NCBI GenBank assembly: GCA_900155415.1
Contig: LT700187.1
Location: 434,001 to 498,000 of the forward strand
Direction: 5' to 3'
From: Christensenella massiliensis
GTDB taxonomy: Bacteria > Bacillota > Clostridia > Christensenellales > Christensenellaceae
DNA: 64,000 nt
The translations under genes were made by a program, and so were the position numbers. The notes under the pieces were generated by a model, which saw nothing but the letters and a program-made list of their open reading frames with translations, did not search any database and was not told the DNA's origin. Positions 41,706 through 50,091 of the stretch are shown one piece after another. Each line of letters begins with the position of its first letter. The first letter of the stretch is position 1.

Positions 41706-41814
41706 ATTTTAGCATACTCGCCCCTTTGTTCCCATCACCCGAAAGTATCATTTTAAAAGATAAAAAGAATAGCACTTTGGGGTGATAGGAAAATGCGGCA
41801 AATGCGGTTAGTAT
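41706..41814. promoter_or_regulatory. Divergent promoter region with symmetric 17-bp activator-like sites
   Basis: The 313-bp gap 41576-41888 carries two inverted copies of a 17-bp site: reverse strand 41747-41731 (ACTTTCGGGTGATGGG core) and forward strand 41773-41789 (ACTTTGGGGTGATAGG core), 14 of 17 positions alike, with centres 42 bp apart. Each is followed after exactly 19 nt by a -10 box: TAAAAT (41711-41706) toward the SDR operon and TAGTAT (41809-41814) toward the SnoaL gene. Neither promoter has a good -35, so activation by a regulator is expected. Confidence 0.7.
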
Positions 41815-41888
41815 AGAAACAAGATTGTTACAAATTTCACGTAGCAAGGTCCATACTGATAAAATAGAGAAAGAGGGGTACATACAAA

Positions 41889-42431
41889 ATGAAACATGTT
41901 GTGGACGGTAAGCTGTATACGATGAAAGACGCGCCGGCAACGACGCTCGAGGAACGCATTCAGCGCCTCGAGGATATCGAAGCGATCAAATCCATTATGT
42001 ATAACTACACGCGCTGCACCGATAACCTTGATGCGGAAGGGATCGCTGCGATGTTTACGGAAACGGGAACTTTCTGCAGCCCGGCTCTTGGGAATCCTAC
42101 CGGAAGAAAGGCGATCGCAGAGCTGTATTCGAAGCTCCTCCCCGGAACGAAATCCAGTACGCATCTTATTGCTAACCAGCAGATTTGGTTCAAAACCAAT
42201 GATAACGCGGTCATGCACTGCTATCTGCATGCATGGCAGACCTTTGAGGATTATCCGAAAAAGCCCGACTGCTTCACCTACGGCCGGTATGAGGTAGAGG
42301 TCGTTCGGGAGGGCGACGGCGAATGGCGCGTCCAGAATTTCAAGATCGTAATGGCCGGACAGCTCGGCGGCGGCAAATGCTGCGACCACTTTGCCCGTCC
42401 GTGGCCTCCGGCACCGGATCAGGAATCTTAA
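41889..42431 (+). CDS. SnoaL/NTF2-like protein related to bile-acid 7-alpha-dehydratase (BaiE)
   Basis: A 180-aa NTF2-fold protein. The segment LEERIQRLEDIEAIKSIMYNYTRCTDNLD parallels BaiE: Tyr40 and Asp45 match catalytic Tyr30 and Asp35, and His92 in SSTHLI matches His83. The acid at BaiE Asp106 is replaced (Ala in HCYLHAWQTF) and the Arg146 region has Lys. It is therefore a likely lyase or isomerase of cyclic compounds rather than a true BaiE. It leads a plus-strand unit with a YkvI-like transporter and is divergent from the SDR/ene-reductase/MFS operon. BaiE residue numbers are from memory. Confidence 0.8.
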   Translation: MKHVVDGKLYTMKDAPATTLEERIQRLEDIEAIKSIMYNYTRCTDNLDAEGIAAMFTETGTFCSPALGNPTGRKAIAELYSKLLPGTKSSTHLIANQQIWFKTNDNAVMHCYLHAWQTFEDYPKKPDCFTYGRYEVEVVREGDGEWRVQNFKIVMAGQLGGGKCCDHFARPWPPAPDQES

Positions 42432-42448
42432 ATGATATCGGTAGGGTG

Positions 42449-42557
42449 CGGACGGACAGGGCCGTCCGTATCCTGCTGCTTTGACTGAAGCAGCGTTATA
42501 TGTACTCTTCCGGACATCTTCGGATATCAGCGGGGCTAAAACCATTTGATCGGTTTT
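42449..42557 (+). promoter_or_regulatory. Three-hairpin leader between SnoaL gene and transporter
   Basis: Three consecutive hairpins: CGGACGG/CCGTCCG (42449-42468), GCTGCTT/AAGCAGC (42475-42494) and AAAACC/GGTTTT (42538-42557). Only the last has a T-rich flank. The arrangement could attenuate or stabilise the downstream transporter mRNA; no known riboswitch class is recognised. Confidence 0.4.
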
Positions 42558-42627
42558 CTTCAGTCCTGAGTTCATCTGCGTTTTGCTTCTTACCCAAAAC
42601 AAATATCAGGAAAAAGAGGTAAGGGTC

Positions 42628-43782
42628 TTGAAAAAACAATCGGCATTCCGCATCGCTTTTCCGGTCTCTGCAGTCTGGTTTGGCGCGATCGTGGGGCCTT
42701 CTATGATATCGGGGGTCTATGAGAGCGTTTATTTCGCTCCTTACGGCGCGTGGGGTATCATTCTCCCTATGATCGCCATGGGCATTGCGGCGGTCGTGAT
42801 CGGCATGGGCGCAAATGTCGCACGGCGTTTCCGCGTATATGATTACAACAGCTACTCCAAAAAGCTATACGGTAAATTCTCTAAAATTCTAACGCCTGTT
42901 TTGGAGATTTATATGGTCATCGCCATGATCGTGGGCGGCAGCGCCGTGATCGCTATGAGCTCCACATTTTTAAACGACCTTTTAGGCATTCCTCAACTCG
43001 GCGGCGCACTTATCATGGCTGTGATCTGTATCGTTCTTGTGCTTTGGGGCGCGGGGCTGGTGCGTTCCGCTTCTTCGCTGATGTCTGTCGTTATGATTGC
43101 GGGGCTTGTCATTTTGGCTGTCCTCATTATTTCCGAACGCAGCAAGGAGCTGGGGACCATCATTTCCACATGGTATGCGCCCGAAAAAAACAGCTTCTGG
43201 ATCGGCCTGCCCGGCGCGGTGGCGCTCGGCCTTTCCAATTGCTGCAACGCGCTCACTCTAAGTGCAGTAGAACAAAAGGTCAGCCGGACAAGGGACTGTG
43301 CAGCGATCGGTATCATTAGTTTTGTTATGAACAGCACCGCATTCATCGTCACGACTCTGATGCTGCTTCCCTACTGTCCGGAAGTCCTAACGAATACGAT
43401 CCCGATCCTTAGTATTATCCATCAGCATCTGCTCACGGACGTTCCGTGGCTTCCGACAGTCTATACGGTCGTTATGCTGCTCGCGCTCGTCTCAAGCGGC
43501 GTTCCTCAGCTCCACGCGGTCGCTTCGCGCCTGCGGGCCGTTTATCCTGCGCGTATCAAGAGCCCGATCGTAAAAAATACGATCTCCGGTATCATTTATT
43601 TTACCGCATGTATCCTTATTTCATTTTTGGGGCTTTCCAATATCGTCAGTACGGGCTATTCCATTCTGGGCTATGCCGCGATCCCGCTTCTTGCCATTCC
43701 GATCTGCATCGTATGGCCGGCCATTTGGCACCGCCGTAAAAAGAAAGGACTTCCGCCCGAAGCCGGAAGCGTGGAACCTTAA
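42628..43782 (+). CDS. YkvI-like membrane protein (APC superfamily transporter)
   Basis: A 384-aa protein with about ten spans, resembling the COG3949/YkvI family (AFPVSAVWFGAIVGPSMISGVY at the N terminus, unwound-helix Gly/Pro motifs; SSTFLNDLLGIP loop). The family belongs to the LeuT/APC fold and its substrates are poorly known. A TTG start at 42628 is preferred for AGAGGT 8 nt upstream. Together with the MFS carrier of the divergent operon it gives the locus two transport proteins, perhaps import and export. Confidence 0.82.
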   Translation: MKKQSAFRIAFPVSAVWFGAIVGPSMISGVYESVYFAPYGAWGIILPMIAMGIAAVVIGMGANVARRFRVYDYNSYSKKLYGKFSKILTPVLEIYMVIAMIVGGSAVIAMSSTFLNDLLGIPQLGGALIMAVICIVLVLWGAGLVRSASSLMSVVMIAGLVILAVLIISERSKELGTIISTWYAPEKNSFWIGLPGAVALGLSNCCNALTLSAVEQKVSRTRDCAAIGIISFVMNSTAFIVTTLMLLPYCPEVLTNTIPILSIIHQHLLTDVPWLPTVYTVVMLLALVSSGVPQLHAVASRLRAVYPARIKSPIVKNTISGIIYFTACILISFLGLSNIVSTGYSILGYAAIPLLAIPICIVWPAIWHRRKKKGLPPEAGSVEP

Positions 43783-43845
43783 GCATTTGAAATACAGTTT
43801 TGCTTCCGCCTGTGCGGAGGCAATGATCCTACATCCCCATGAAAG

Positions 43846-43872
43846 ACCAGCGGAAGAGTTCCGCTGGTTTTT
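43846..43872 (+). terminator. Terminator after the YkvI-like gene
   Basis: ACCAGCGGAA pairs with TTCCGCTGGT over GAG, followed by TTTTTAC. A smaller hairpin (43802-43821) precedes it. Confidence 0.85.
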
Positions 43873-44000
43873 ACATGTTCCTCCCGCATTCGCCGTGTTT
43901 TTCTCTTTTCAGTCAAATTGTATCTTTTTGTCTGATATGTTAGAATAAGTTAAATTCGCTCATTTCTATCGGGCTTTCTTTAATAAAAATGAGGGTTAAA

Positions 44001-46484
44001 ATGAAACATGAACATGCAAGGATACTGAGCCGCAGCAGGCTGAATGAAAAATTGGAGGATATCCTGCAATATCCTCTGACAGTCGTTACCGCCCCGATGG
44101 GTTTTGGGAAGACCACTGCCGTCCGTTCTTTCATCGACGAACGGACACTTCCCCACATCTGGCTCACCATGACGGAATCCGTCAAGATCGCGGCAAGCGA
44201 ATATTTCTGGTTCTTATTGGAAAAAGGAGTGCGCGCAAAGGCACCGCGGCTCGCTCAGGCGCTGAGAGAAAGCGGCTTTCCGAGCGACAGCGTCCAAATT
44301 TCAAGAATGATCGACACATTGGAACAAAATTCATCCCTGCCCGAGACTGTCGTCATTATTGACGATTATTATCTGATTGAAAACTCTGAGATCAATGCGC
44401 TGATGAAACGGCTCGTATACGCACAGATCCCATGGCTTCACATCGTCATCATCAGCCGGAAAGTTCCCGCAATCGGAGTTGACGAGCTGATTGTAAAGGG
44501 ATTTTGCCATACGATCGATACAGGAGATCTTTCTTTTACGGAGGAGGAGCTCGAAAGCTATCTCGATATGGTTTCCTTTCATGGCAGCGAAGAAAGCAGG
44601 CAGAAGATACGTTCCTATGCCGGCGGTTGGATCACCGCCATCTATTTGATGACGCTTGGTCTTTCCCAAAATAAAAATCTTGAATTTTACCGTTCTATCA
44701 ACGCGATGCTGAAATCCTCCTTTTTCGACCGGTATCCCCCGGAGATCAAGGATTTCCTGTTCCGCCTTTCTTTCTTCGATATGCTGACGGCGGATCAGGC
44801 AGTTTATTTATTTGACGACCCGGTCGCTGCGCAAAGACTTGAACGGCTTTACGAGGACAATGCATTCATCACTCTCGATAGGGAGGGCCGCTATAGATTC
44901 CATCAGATCTTTCTTGATTTCCTGCGTGAAGAGCGTAAGGGGTGCAGCCTCGATACGCGCAGTCTCATGCAGCGTGCGGGAGAGTGGTATTCCATGCAGG
45001 AGGACCACGCCCTCGCCTTTAAATACTGGATGGCTGCCGGAAATTATGAGGCGATCCTCGATGAACTGGAAAAAACCGATATCCGCAACATCAATTCGAT
45101 CGACCGCAAGCTCATCTTTCAGGTGTTCAGCAATGTCCGCGACGAGCAGAAATATAAATATCCGATCGCTACGCTGCGGTATATTTGGCTGGTCATCTGC
45201 TTTATCGATAAGGACCGCGGCGCACAGATGCTGAACCGCATGGAAGCATATTTTATGCAGCATGAGCACAAAACCTATTCCCGTAACCAGATCCTCGCCG
45301 AAATCGCCATGGTCTCTACCACGCTCGCGTTCAACGATGCGGAGCAATTCATCAGCTGCACAAAAAAGGCGCTTCAGCTGCTGAACGGGAAAACGACGAT
45401 CATACGCAACCGGAAAAGTGTTTTGCCATACGGCGTACCTCACTTCACATACGATTACTACCGCACGCCCGGGGAATACCGCAAGACCGTAGATATTCTG
45501 GTGAATGGCTTCAAGAGCCATATCGAGGCGACCGGAGGATGCGGCATGGGATGCATCAATCTTGCACGGGCAGAGTACGGGCTTGAGACCGGCGCCTTTG
45601 AAAATGTGGAGCTTGCCGCCCAGAAAGCCATTTATAAAGCAAGGATGCGGGAGCAGTCGACCGTCGAGGCCGGTGCATATATGACGCTCGCCCGGCTGTA
45701 CTTATATCAAAACCGGACCGGAGAGCTTTGGCAGGTTTTAGACCATATCGATGAAATGGCGCATGCCGAACGGGATACGATCGTGCTCAATACGCTGGAT
45801 AACTGCCGCGGATATATCAACGCATGTATGGGACGGCTCGAGGCCATCCCAAAATGGCTTCGTCAAGGCGATATGACCGTGTATACCTCTCAATATCAGG
45901 GCTCTGCGTTCAATTATATCATCTACGGAAAATCCATTCTGCTTTCCGAGGATTATATCAAACTGGAGGTCATGACAGAAGCATTCGAGGAATATTTTGC
46001 CGCATTTCACAATCAGCTCGGCTACATCCACAACTATATTCACAGTGCGGTCGCAAAATACCATATTTACGGAATGTTCGAGGGAGCCAAAACACTTCAG
46101 AAAGCTTTTGACATCGCACAGCAGGACGGCGTCGTCATGCCGTTTGCAGAAAATGCCGAATTCATTCTTCCCATGCTCAAAAGCAAGCTTTTGGAAGCAG
46201 ATAAAACGTTTATGAAAAAGGTCCTCCAGCTATGCGAAAAAAATACGGACACCGGCAGCACCTCTATACTCTCTCCGCGGGAGATCGAGGTCATCATTCT
46301 GATGGAGGCCGGAAAAAGCCAAAAAGAGATCGCGGATTCCCTTTGTATTTCCCCCAACACAGTAAAACGGCATGTCCAGAACATTTATCAGAAGCTGGAT
46401 ACCAATAATAAAACGCTGGCGATCAAGCGGTTTCGTACCGCCTGCAGTTCTCAGCCCGCTGAAAAAAATCCATCGGATTTTTGA
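44001..46484 (+). CDS. MalT-like (LAL) LuxR family transcriptional activator
   Basis: An 827-aa ATP-dependent regulator. The N-terminal STAND NTPase has Walker A APMGFGKTT (Lys37) and Walker B VVIIDDYY near 118-125, followed by winged-helix and tetratricopeptide-like helical regions (about 330-740). The C-terminal LuxR HTH is LSPREIEVIILMEAGKSQKEIADSL...SPNTVKRHVQNIYQKL (about 757-812). Start at 44001 has GAGGG 6 nt upstream. MalT-type proteins bind an inducer, oligomerise and activate neighbouring genes, so it is the natural candidate for the symmetric sites at 41731-41789, whose core resembles a MalT box. Confidence 0.93.
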   Translation: MKHEHARILSRSRLNEKLEDILQYPLTVVTAPMGFGKTTAVRSFIDERTLPHIWLTMTESVKIAASEYFWFLLEKGVRAKAPRLAQALRESGFPSDSVQISRMIDTLEQNSSLPETVVIIDDYYLIENSEINALMKRLVYAQIPWLHIVIISRKVPAIGVDELIVKGFCHTIDTGDLSFTEEELESYLDMVSFHGSEESRQKIRSYAGGWITAIYLMTLGLSQNKNLEFYRSINAMLKSSFFDRYPPEIKDFLFRLSFFDMLTADQAVYLFDDPVAAQRLERLYEDNAFITLDREGRYRFHQIFLDFLREERKGCSLDTRSLMQRAGEWYSMQEDHALAFKYWMAAGNYEAILDELEKTDIRNINSIDRKLIFQVFSNVRDEQKYKYPIATLRYIWLVICFIDKDRGAQMLNRMEAYFMQHEHKTYSRNQILAEIAMVSTTLAFNDAEQFISCTKKALQLLNGKTTIIRNRKSVLPYGVPHFTYDYYRTPGEYRKTVDILVNGFKSHIEATGGCGMGCINLARAEYGLETGAFENVELAAQKAIYKARMREQSTVEAGAYMTLARLYLYQNRTGELWQVLDHIDEMAHAERDTIVLNTLDNCRGYINACMGRLEAIPKWLRQGDMTVYTSQYQGSAFNYIIYGKSILLSEDYIKLEVMTEAFEEYFAAFHNQLGYIHNYIHSAVAKYHIYGMFEGAKTLQKAFDIAQQDGVVMPFAENAEFILPMLKSKLLEADKTFMKKVLQLCEKNTDTGSTSILSPREIEVIILMEAGKSQKEIADSLCISPNTVKRHVQNIYQKLDTNNKTLAIKRFRTACSSQPAEKNPSDF

Positions 46485-46490
46485 TGATTA

Positions 46491-46523
46491 AAAACGGCGT
46501 CCCCGAAAGAAACGCCGTTTTTT
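46491..46523 (+). terminator. Terminator after the LuxR regulator gene
   Basis: AAAACGGCGT pairs with ACGCCGTTTT over a 10-nt loop, followed by TTTTCC. It also serves the convergent gene ending at 46530. Confidence 0.82.
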
Positions 46524-46529
46524 CCGTTT

Positions 46530-46922
46530 TTATGAAAAGGCGCCCATAAAACCTGCAAACGGCTTGATGATATCTGTAAGCGCCTGAATGCTTTCATTGA
46601 GCACATCGAACCGTATGGAGGCGAGTCCTTCTACCACTTCATTGAGCGCGGCGATGTCAAACTCGTCCAGCCGCCCGATCTCTACCGCAGCGGTATCCGC
46701 AAGCCCCGATATCGACTCCAGCGCCGCCGGAAGCCCTGCTGCCGCCTGTGAAAGCGTAGTGCCGACTACACCTATCCCGATGGCAAGGAGCACCGCGAAC
46801 AAAATCAAAAGGACCGTATGGATCCGGGAAGAACGCAGCGTTTTTCGCCCTAGCTCGACCTGCTGTTCCAGCAGAGCTTCTATACGTTCCAGTCTGTCCG
46901 TCTCGTTCTTTCCTCCGTCCAT
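46530..46922 (-). CDS. Small membrane protein, unknown function
   Basis: A 130-aa protein: charged coiled-coil start (DRLERIEALLEQQVELGRKTL), one transmembrane helix (about 35-58), then an outer helical region with small and acidic residues ending in GFMGAFS. SD GGGAGGAG lies about 9 nt before the ATG, so the frame is probably real. No family is recognised; topology alone suggests a signalling or scaffold protein. It is a single gene. Confidence 0.7.
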   Translation of the reverse strand: MDGGKNETDRLERIEALLEQQVELGRKTLRSSRIHTVLLILFAVLLAIGIGVVGTTLSQAAAGLPAALESISGLADTAAVEIGRLDEFDIAALNEVVEGLASIRFDVLNESIQALTDIIKPFAGFMGAFS

Positions 46923-47065
46923 AATACTCTGCTCCTCCCAAGCTTTGGCGCCGCGCCGCTAAGTCCGCAGAGCCTGATCGTTCCAATTTCAAATGGAAAA
47001 GATATAAAGAATTACAGGGTTATTGTATCATAAATTTCAGGCTTTGCAATGTTTTTCCTTTCCGC

Positions 47066-47097
47066 AAAAAAAGCAGCGGCCCTTTCCGCTGCCTTTT
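47066..47097 (-). terminator. Terminator after the HMGL-family gene
   Basis: On the minus strand GGCAGCGG pairs with CCGCTGC over AAAGGG, followed by seven Ts. Confidence 0.85.
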
Positions 47098-47118
47098 CCT
47101 GTTTTTGTCCGCTCACTT

Positions 47119-48546
47119 CTACTTCTGCCCGGGCGCATCCCCGATATTCGCCACATGCGCGCACAGCGCGGCATATTTCATATAATCCGCGTCGCGTATG
47201 ATCATTTCGAGCTCGTTGTCGCCAAACGACGTCGTTCGCCCTTCTGCGTATTGGCGGTCTACTTCGTCTTTTATTTTCTGGACGAGGCCAGATTTTTTAT
47301 CGATCTTCTGCGCACCCTCAAGTTTAAAATGCGCATTGACCCAGTGCGCGATGCCTGCGAGGCCGGAATGCTCCCCGATCACGACCGTGACCGGGCGCCC
47401 CAATATCTTTTCCGTATTGAATATGTTATAAATCTGCTCGTCTTTCAGAAGTCCATCCGCATGGATACCCGCGCGGGTGGAATTGAAGTTCCGGCCTACA
47501 AACGGCGTCCGCGGATTGATGTCATATTTCAGCTCCTTTTCAAAGTAATCTGCAATCTCCGTGATGGCGCGCAGGTCCATACCGTCCTGCGTTCCTTTGA
47601 GCTGCACATATTCGATCGCCATCGCTTCGATCGGGCAATTTCCCGTGCGCTCTCCGATGCCCAGCATAGAGCAGTTGACAGAAGAGGCGCCATACAGCCA
47701 CGCCGTCGCCGCATTGCATACGACCTTATAGAAATCGTTGTGCCCGTGCCATTCCAGCAATCTTGACGGAACGTTCGCATAGAACCGCAGCCCATAAACG
47801 ATGCCCTGCACGCTCCGCGGCAGGGATGCGCCCGGATAGGTCACGCCATAGCCAAGCGTATCGCACATGCGTATCTTGATCGGTATCCCGCTCTCCTCAC
47901 GCAGCTTCATCAATTCGCGCGCAAACGGAACGACAAAGCCGTAAAAATCGGCGCGGGTGATATCTTCAAAATGACAGCGGGGAACGATACCCATATCGAG
48001 AGCGTCCTTTACGACGCCGAGGTATTTATCGAGCGCCTGCCCGCGCGTCATTCCCATTTTATTGAAAATATGGTAGTCCGAGCAGGATACGAGGATACCC
48101 GTTTCCCGAATTCCCATATCTTTCGCAAGAGCAAAATCCTTTTTATTCGCACGGATCCACGTTGTGATCTCCGGGAACTCGTAGCCAAGCGCCATACATT
48201 CCTCAAGCGCCCTGCGGTCCTTTTCCGTATAGACAAAAAATTCACTTTGCCGGATGATGCCTTTCGGTCCTGAGAGTTTATGCAGGAGCTTGTAGAGGTC
48301 TACGACCTCCTTGACCGAAAAGGGGATACGCGCCTGCTGACCGTCTCGGAACGTGGTATCTGTGATCCATATTTCGTCCGGGAAATGCATGGGCACCGTT
48401 CTGTGGTTAAAGGTGATCTTCGGGATCTGGTCATAATCAAACATATCCTCGAACAGATTCGCCTGTTCCACATCCTGCAGCGTATAATTGTAATCGTTTT
48501 CCTGCAGCAGGTTCGTCCTGCCGTATCTTTCGTTTGCCGAAGCCAT
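47119..48546 (-). CDS. HMGL-family acyltransferase: candidate Re-citrate synthase (homocitrate/isopropylmalate synthase-like)
   Basis: A 475-aa TIM-barrel enzyme that condenses acetyl-CoA with a 2-keto acid. Motifs are TDTTFRDGQQAR (catalytic Arg-Asp), CHFEDITRADFYGF and the metal-binding HGHNDFYKVV. Sequence style (RDGQQAR with HKLSGPKGIIRQSEFF) recalls the Re-citrate synthases of anaerobes rather than LeuA, which would make citrate from oxaloacetate. LeuA/NifV cannot be excluded. Start at 48546 has GGAGG 5 nt upstream. It follows an aspartate-type aminotransferase by 16 nt, supplying oxaloacetate; 2-oxoglutarate/glutamate synthesis fits. Confidence 0.8.
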   Translation of the reverse strand: MASANERYGRTNLLQENDYNYTLQDVEQANLFEDMFDYDQIPKITFNHRTVPMHFPDEIWITDTTFRDGQQARIPFSVKEVVDLYKLLHKLSGPKGIIRQSEFFVYTEKDRRALEECMALGYEFPEITTWIRANKKDFALAKDMGIRETGILVSCSDYHIFNKMGMTRGQALDKYLGVVKDALDMGIVPRCHFEDITRADFYGFVVPFARELMKLREESGIPIKIRMCDTLGYGVTYPGASLPRSVQGIVYGLRFYANVPSRLLEWHGHNDFYKVVCNAATAWLYGASSVNCSMLGIGERTGNCPIEAMAIEYVQLKGTQDGMDLRAITEIADYFEKELKYDINPRTPFVGRNFNSTRAGIHADGLLKDEQIYNIFNTEKILGRPVTVVIGEHSGLAGIAHWVNAHFKLEGAQKIDKKSGLVQKIKDEVDRQYAEGRTTSFGDNELEMIIRDADYMKYAALCAHVANIGDAPGQK

Positions 48547-48562
48547 AGCTTCCTCCATCTGA

Positions 48563-49756
48563 TCAGCCGAGCATCTTCACAAATTCCGCGATGCGTCCGA
48601 TCCCTTTTTCAATGTTTTCACGCGAGATGGCGTAGGACAGCCGTACAAAGTCATCCGCGCCGAAGGCTGCCCCCGGTATCACCGCCGTCAGTTTTTTCTC
48701 CAAAAGCTTTTCCGCGAAATCGACCGAGCCTTTGATCTCTTCTCCATCCAGTCTGCGTCCTTTGAGCTTGGAGATATTCATCATGACATAGAACGCCCCC
48801 ATTGGCGTGACGCAGGAGACCCCGTCTATCTCATTGACAAGCTTTACCATCAGCTTGCGGCGTTCGTTGAATTCCTCGCGCATCTTTTCGATCTCGTCCT
48901 GCGGACCGGTAAGCGCTTCCACACCAGCGAACTGTGCGACGGAACAGGGATTCGAGGTCGCATGGCTCTGATAGCTCCCCATGACCTTTGCGATCTCCGC
49001 CGTGCTTGCCGTATAGCCGATACGCCAGCCTGTCATGGCATAGGTCTTGGAAAGCCCGTTTACCAAAATCGTGCGCGTATATGCGTCATCCGAAAGATTC
49101 GCAATGGAAAGATGCTTTTTCCCGTCATATACGAGCTCGCCATAGATCTCGTCGGAAACAATGAAGAAATCATGCCTTTTTGCGATCTCTGCGATATTCT
49201 CAAGCGTTTTCTGCGAATACATGCAGCCGCACGGATTAGACGGATTGTTGACGATGATCGCCTTGGTCCGCTCTGTCACGGCCGCCTCGATGTCCTCCGC
49301 AAGCGGTTCAAAATTATTGCTTTCTTTCGCTTCTACGAAAACAGGGATGCCGCCCGCCATTTTGACCAGCTCCGGATAGGTCAGCCAATAGGGCGATATG
49401 ATAAGCACCTCGTCGCCCGGGTTTACGATTGCCTGGAACGCGTTGAACAGCGAATGCTTTGCGCCGTTGGAGATGACGATCTGATCCGGCCCATAGGAAA
49501 GGTCGTGATTCTTTTTCAGGTTTGCGCACACTGCCTTTTTCAGTTCGAGCGTACCCGATGCCGGCGTGTATTTCGTCATGCCGATACGAATCGCCTCTAC
49601 GGCAGCGTCTTTGATGTGCTGCGGCGTATCGAAATCCGGTTCTCCGGCGCCGAAGCCGACTACATCGAGCCCGCGCGCCTTCATATCCTTCGCCATTGCC
49701 GTGATTTTCAAAGTCAGCGACGGCGAAATTGCAAGTGCTTTTTCGGAAAGTTGCAT
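48563..49756 (-). CDS. aspB: Pyridoxal-phosphate aminotransferase (aspartate aminotransferase-like)
   Basis: A 397-aa class I aminotransferase. GAGEPDFDTPQHI at the N terminus, NNPSNPCG near 170, SDEIYGELVYD near 200 and the PLP lysine in NGLSKTYAMTGWRIGY near 234 define the AspB/AspC subgroup. It should interconvert aspartate/oxaloacetate and glutamate/2-oxoglutarate. It is co-transcribed with the HMGL-family synthase, which links it to the citrate branch. SD GGAGGT lies 6 nt before the ATG. Confidence 0.95.
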   Translation of the reverse strand: MQLSEKALAISPSLTLKITAMAKDMKARGLDVVGFGAGEPDFDTPQHIKDAAVEAIRIGMTKYTPASGTLELKKAVCANLKKNHDLSYGPDQIVISNGAKHSLFNAFQAIVNPGDEVLIISPYWLTYPELVKMAGGIPVFVEAKESNNFEPLAEDIEAAVTERTKAIIVNNPSNPCGCMYSQKTLENIAEIAKRHDFFIVSDEIYGELVYDGKKHLSIANLSDDAYTRTILVNGLSKTYAMTGWRIGYTASTAEIAKVMGSYQSHATSNPCSVAQFAGVEALTGPQDEIEKMREEFNERRKLMVKLVNEIDGVSCVTPMGAFYVMMNISKLKGRRLDGEEIKGSVDFAEKLLEKKLTAVIPGAAFGADDFVRLSYAISRENIEKGIGRIAEFVKMLG

Positions 49757-49942
49757 TTTCTACCTCCAACAAATCCCTCTTAAAATTTTATACGACCATG
49801 TGTTTTCACATGCATATCCCATCGTTAGCATATCTATTCTAATACAAACAAAGTGGAAACGCAAGACTTCCGCGCCTTACAAATGCAAATTCTTAAAAAT
49901 AATTTTTCGTTTTACAGTGCCTTCGCTTTTTTTGCTCCCGTC

Positions 49943-49971
49943 TTGCTTTTTTGAGGCGTAAACGATATACT
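49943..49971 (+). promoter_or_regulatory. Promoter of the DegV gene
   Basis: -35 TTGCTT (49943-49948), 17-nt spacer, -10 TATACT (49966-49971). The transcript leader is about 110 nt and contains a GCCCCGT-TTCC-ACGGGGC hairpin near 50029. Confidence 0.6.
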
Positions 49972-50091
49972 ATAAATAGTTGTGTGTGCCCGTACAATAC
50001 GTATTTCAGCGGGACGCAACCCGTTTTTCAGAGCCCCGTTTCCACGGGGCGGCCGGACACCAACACAATAAAATGATTGGAGAGTAATGTG

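Noticed and set aside
41808-42602. A 264-codon minus-strand frame opposite the SnoaL-type gene
   Set aside because: The plus-strand gene has a recognisable fold and catalytic residues; the minus frame has none and no ribosome site.
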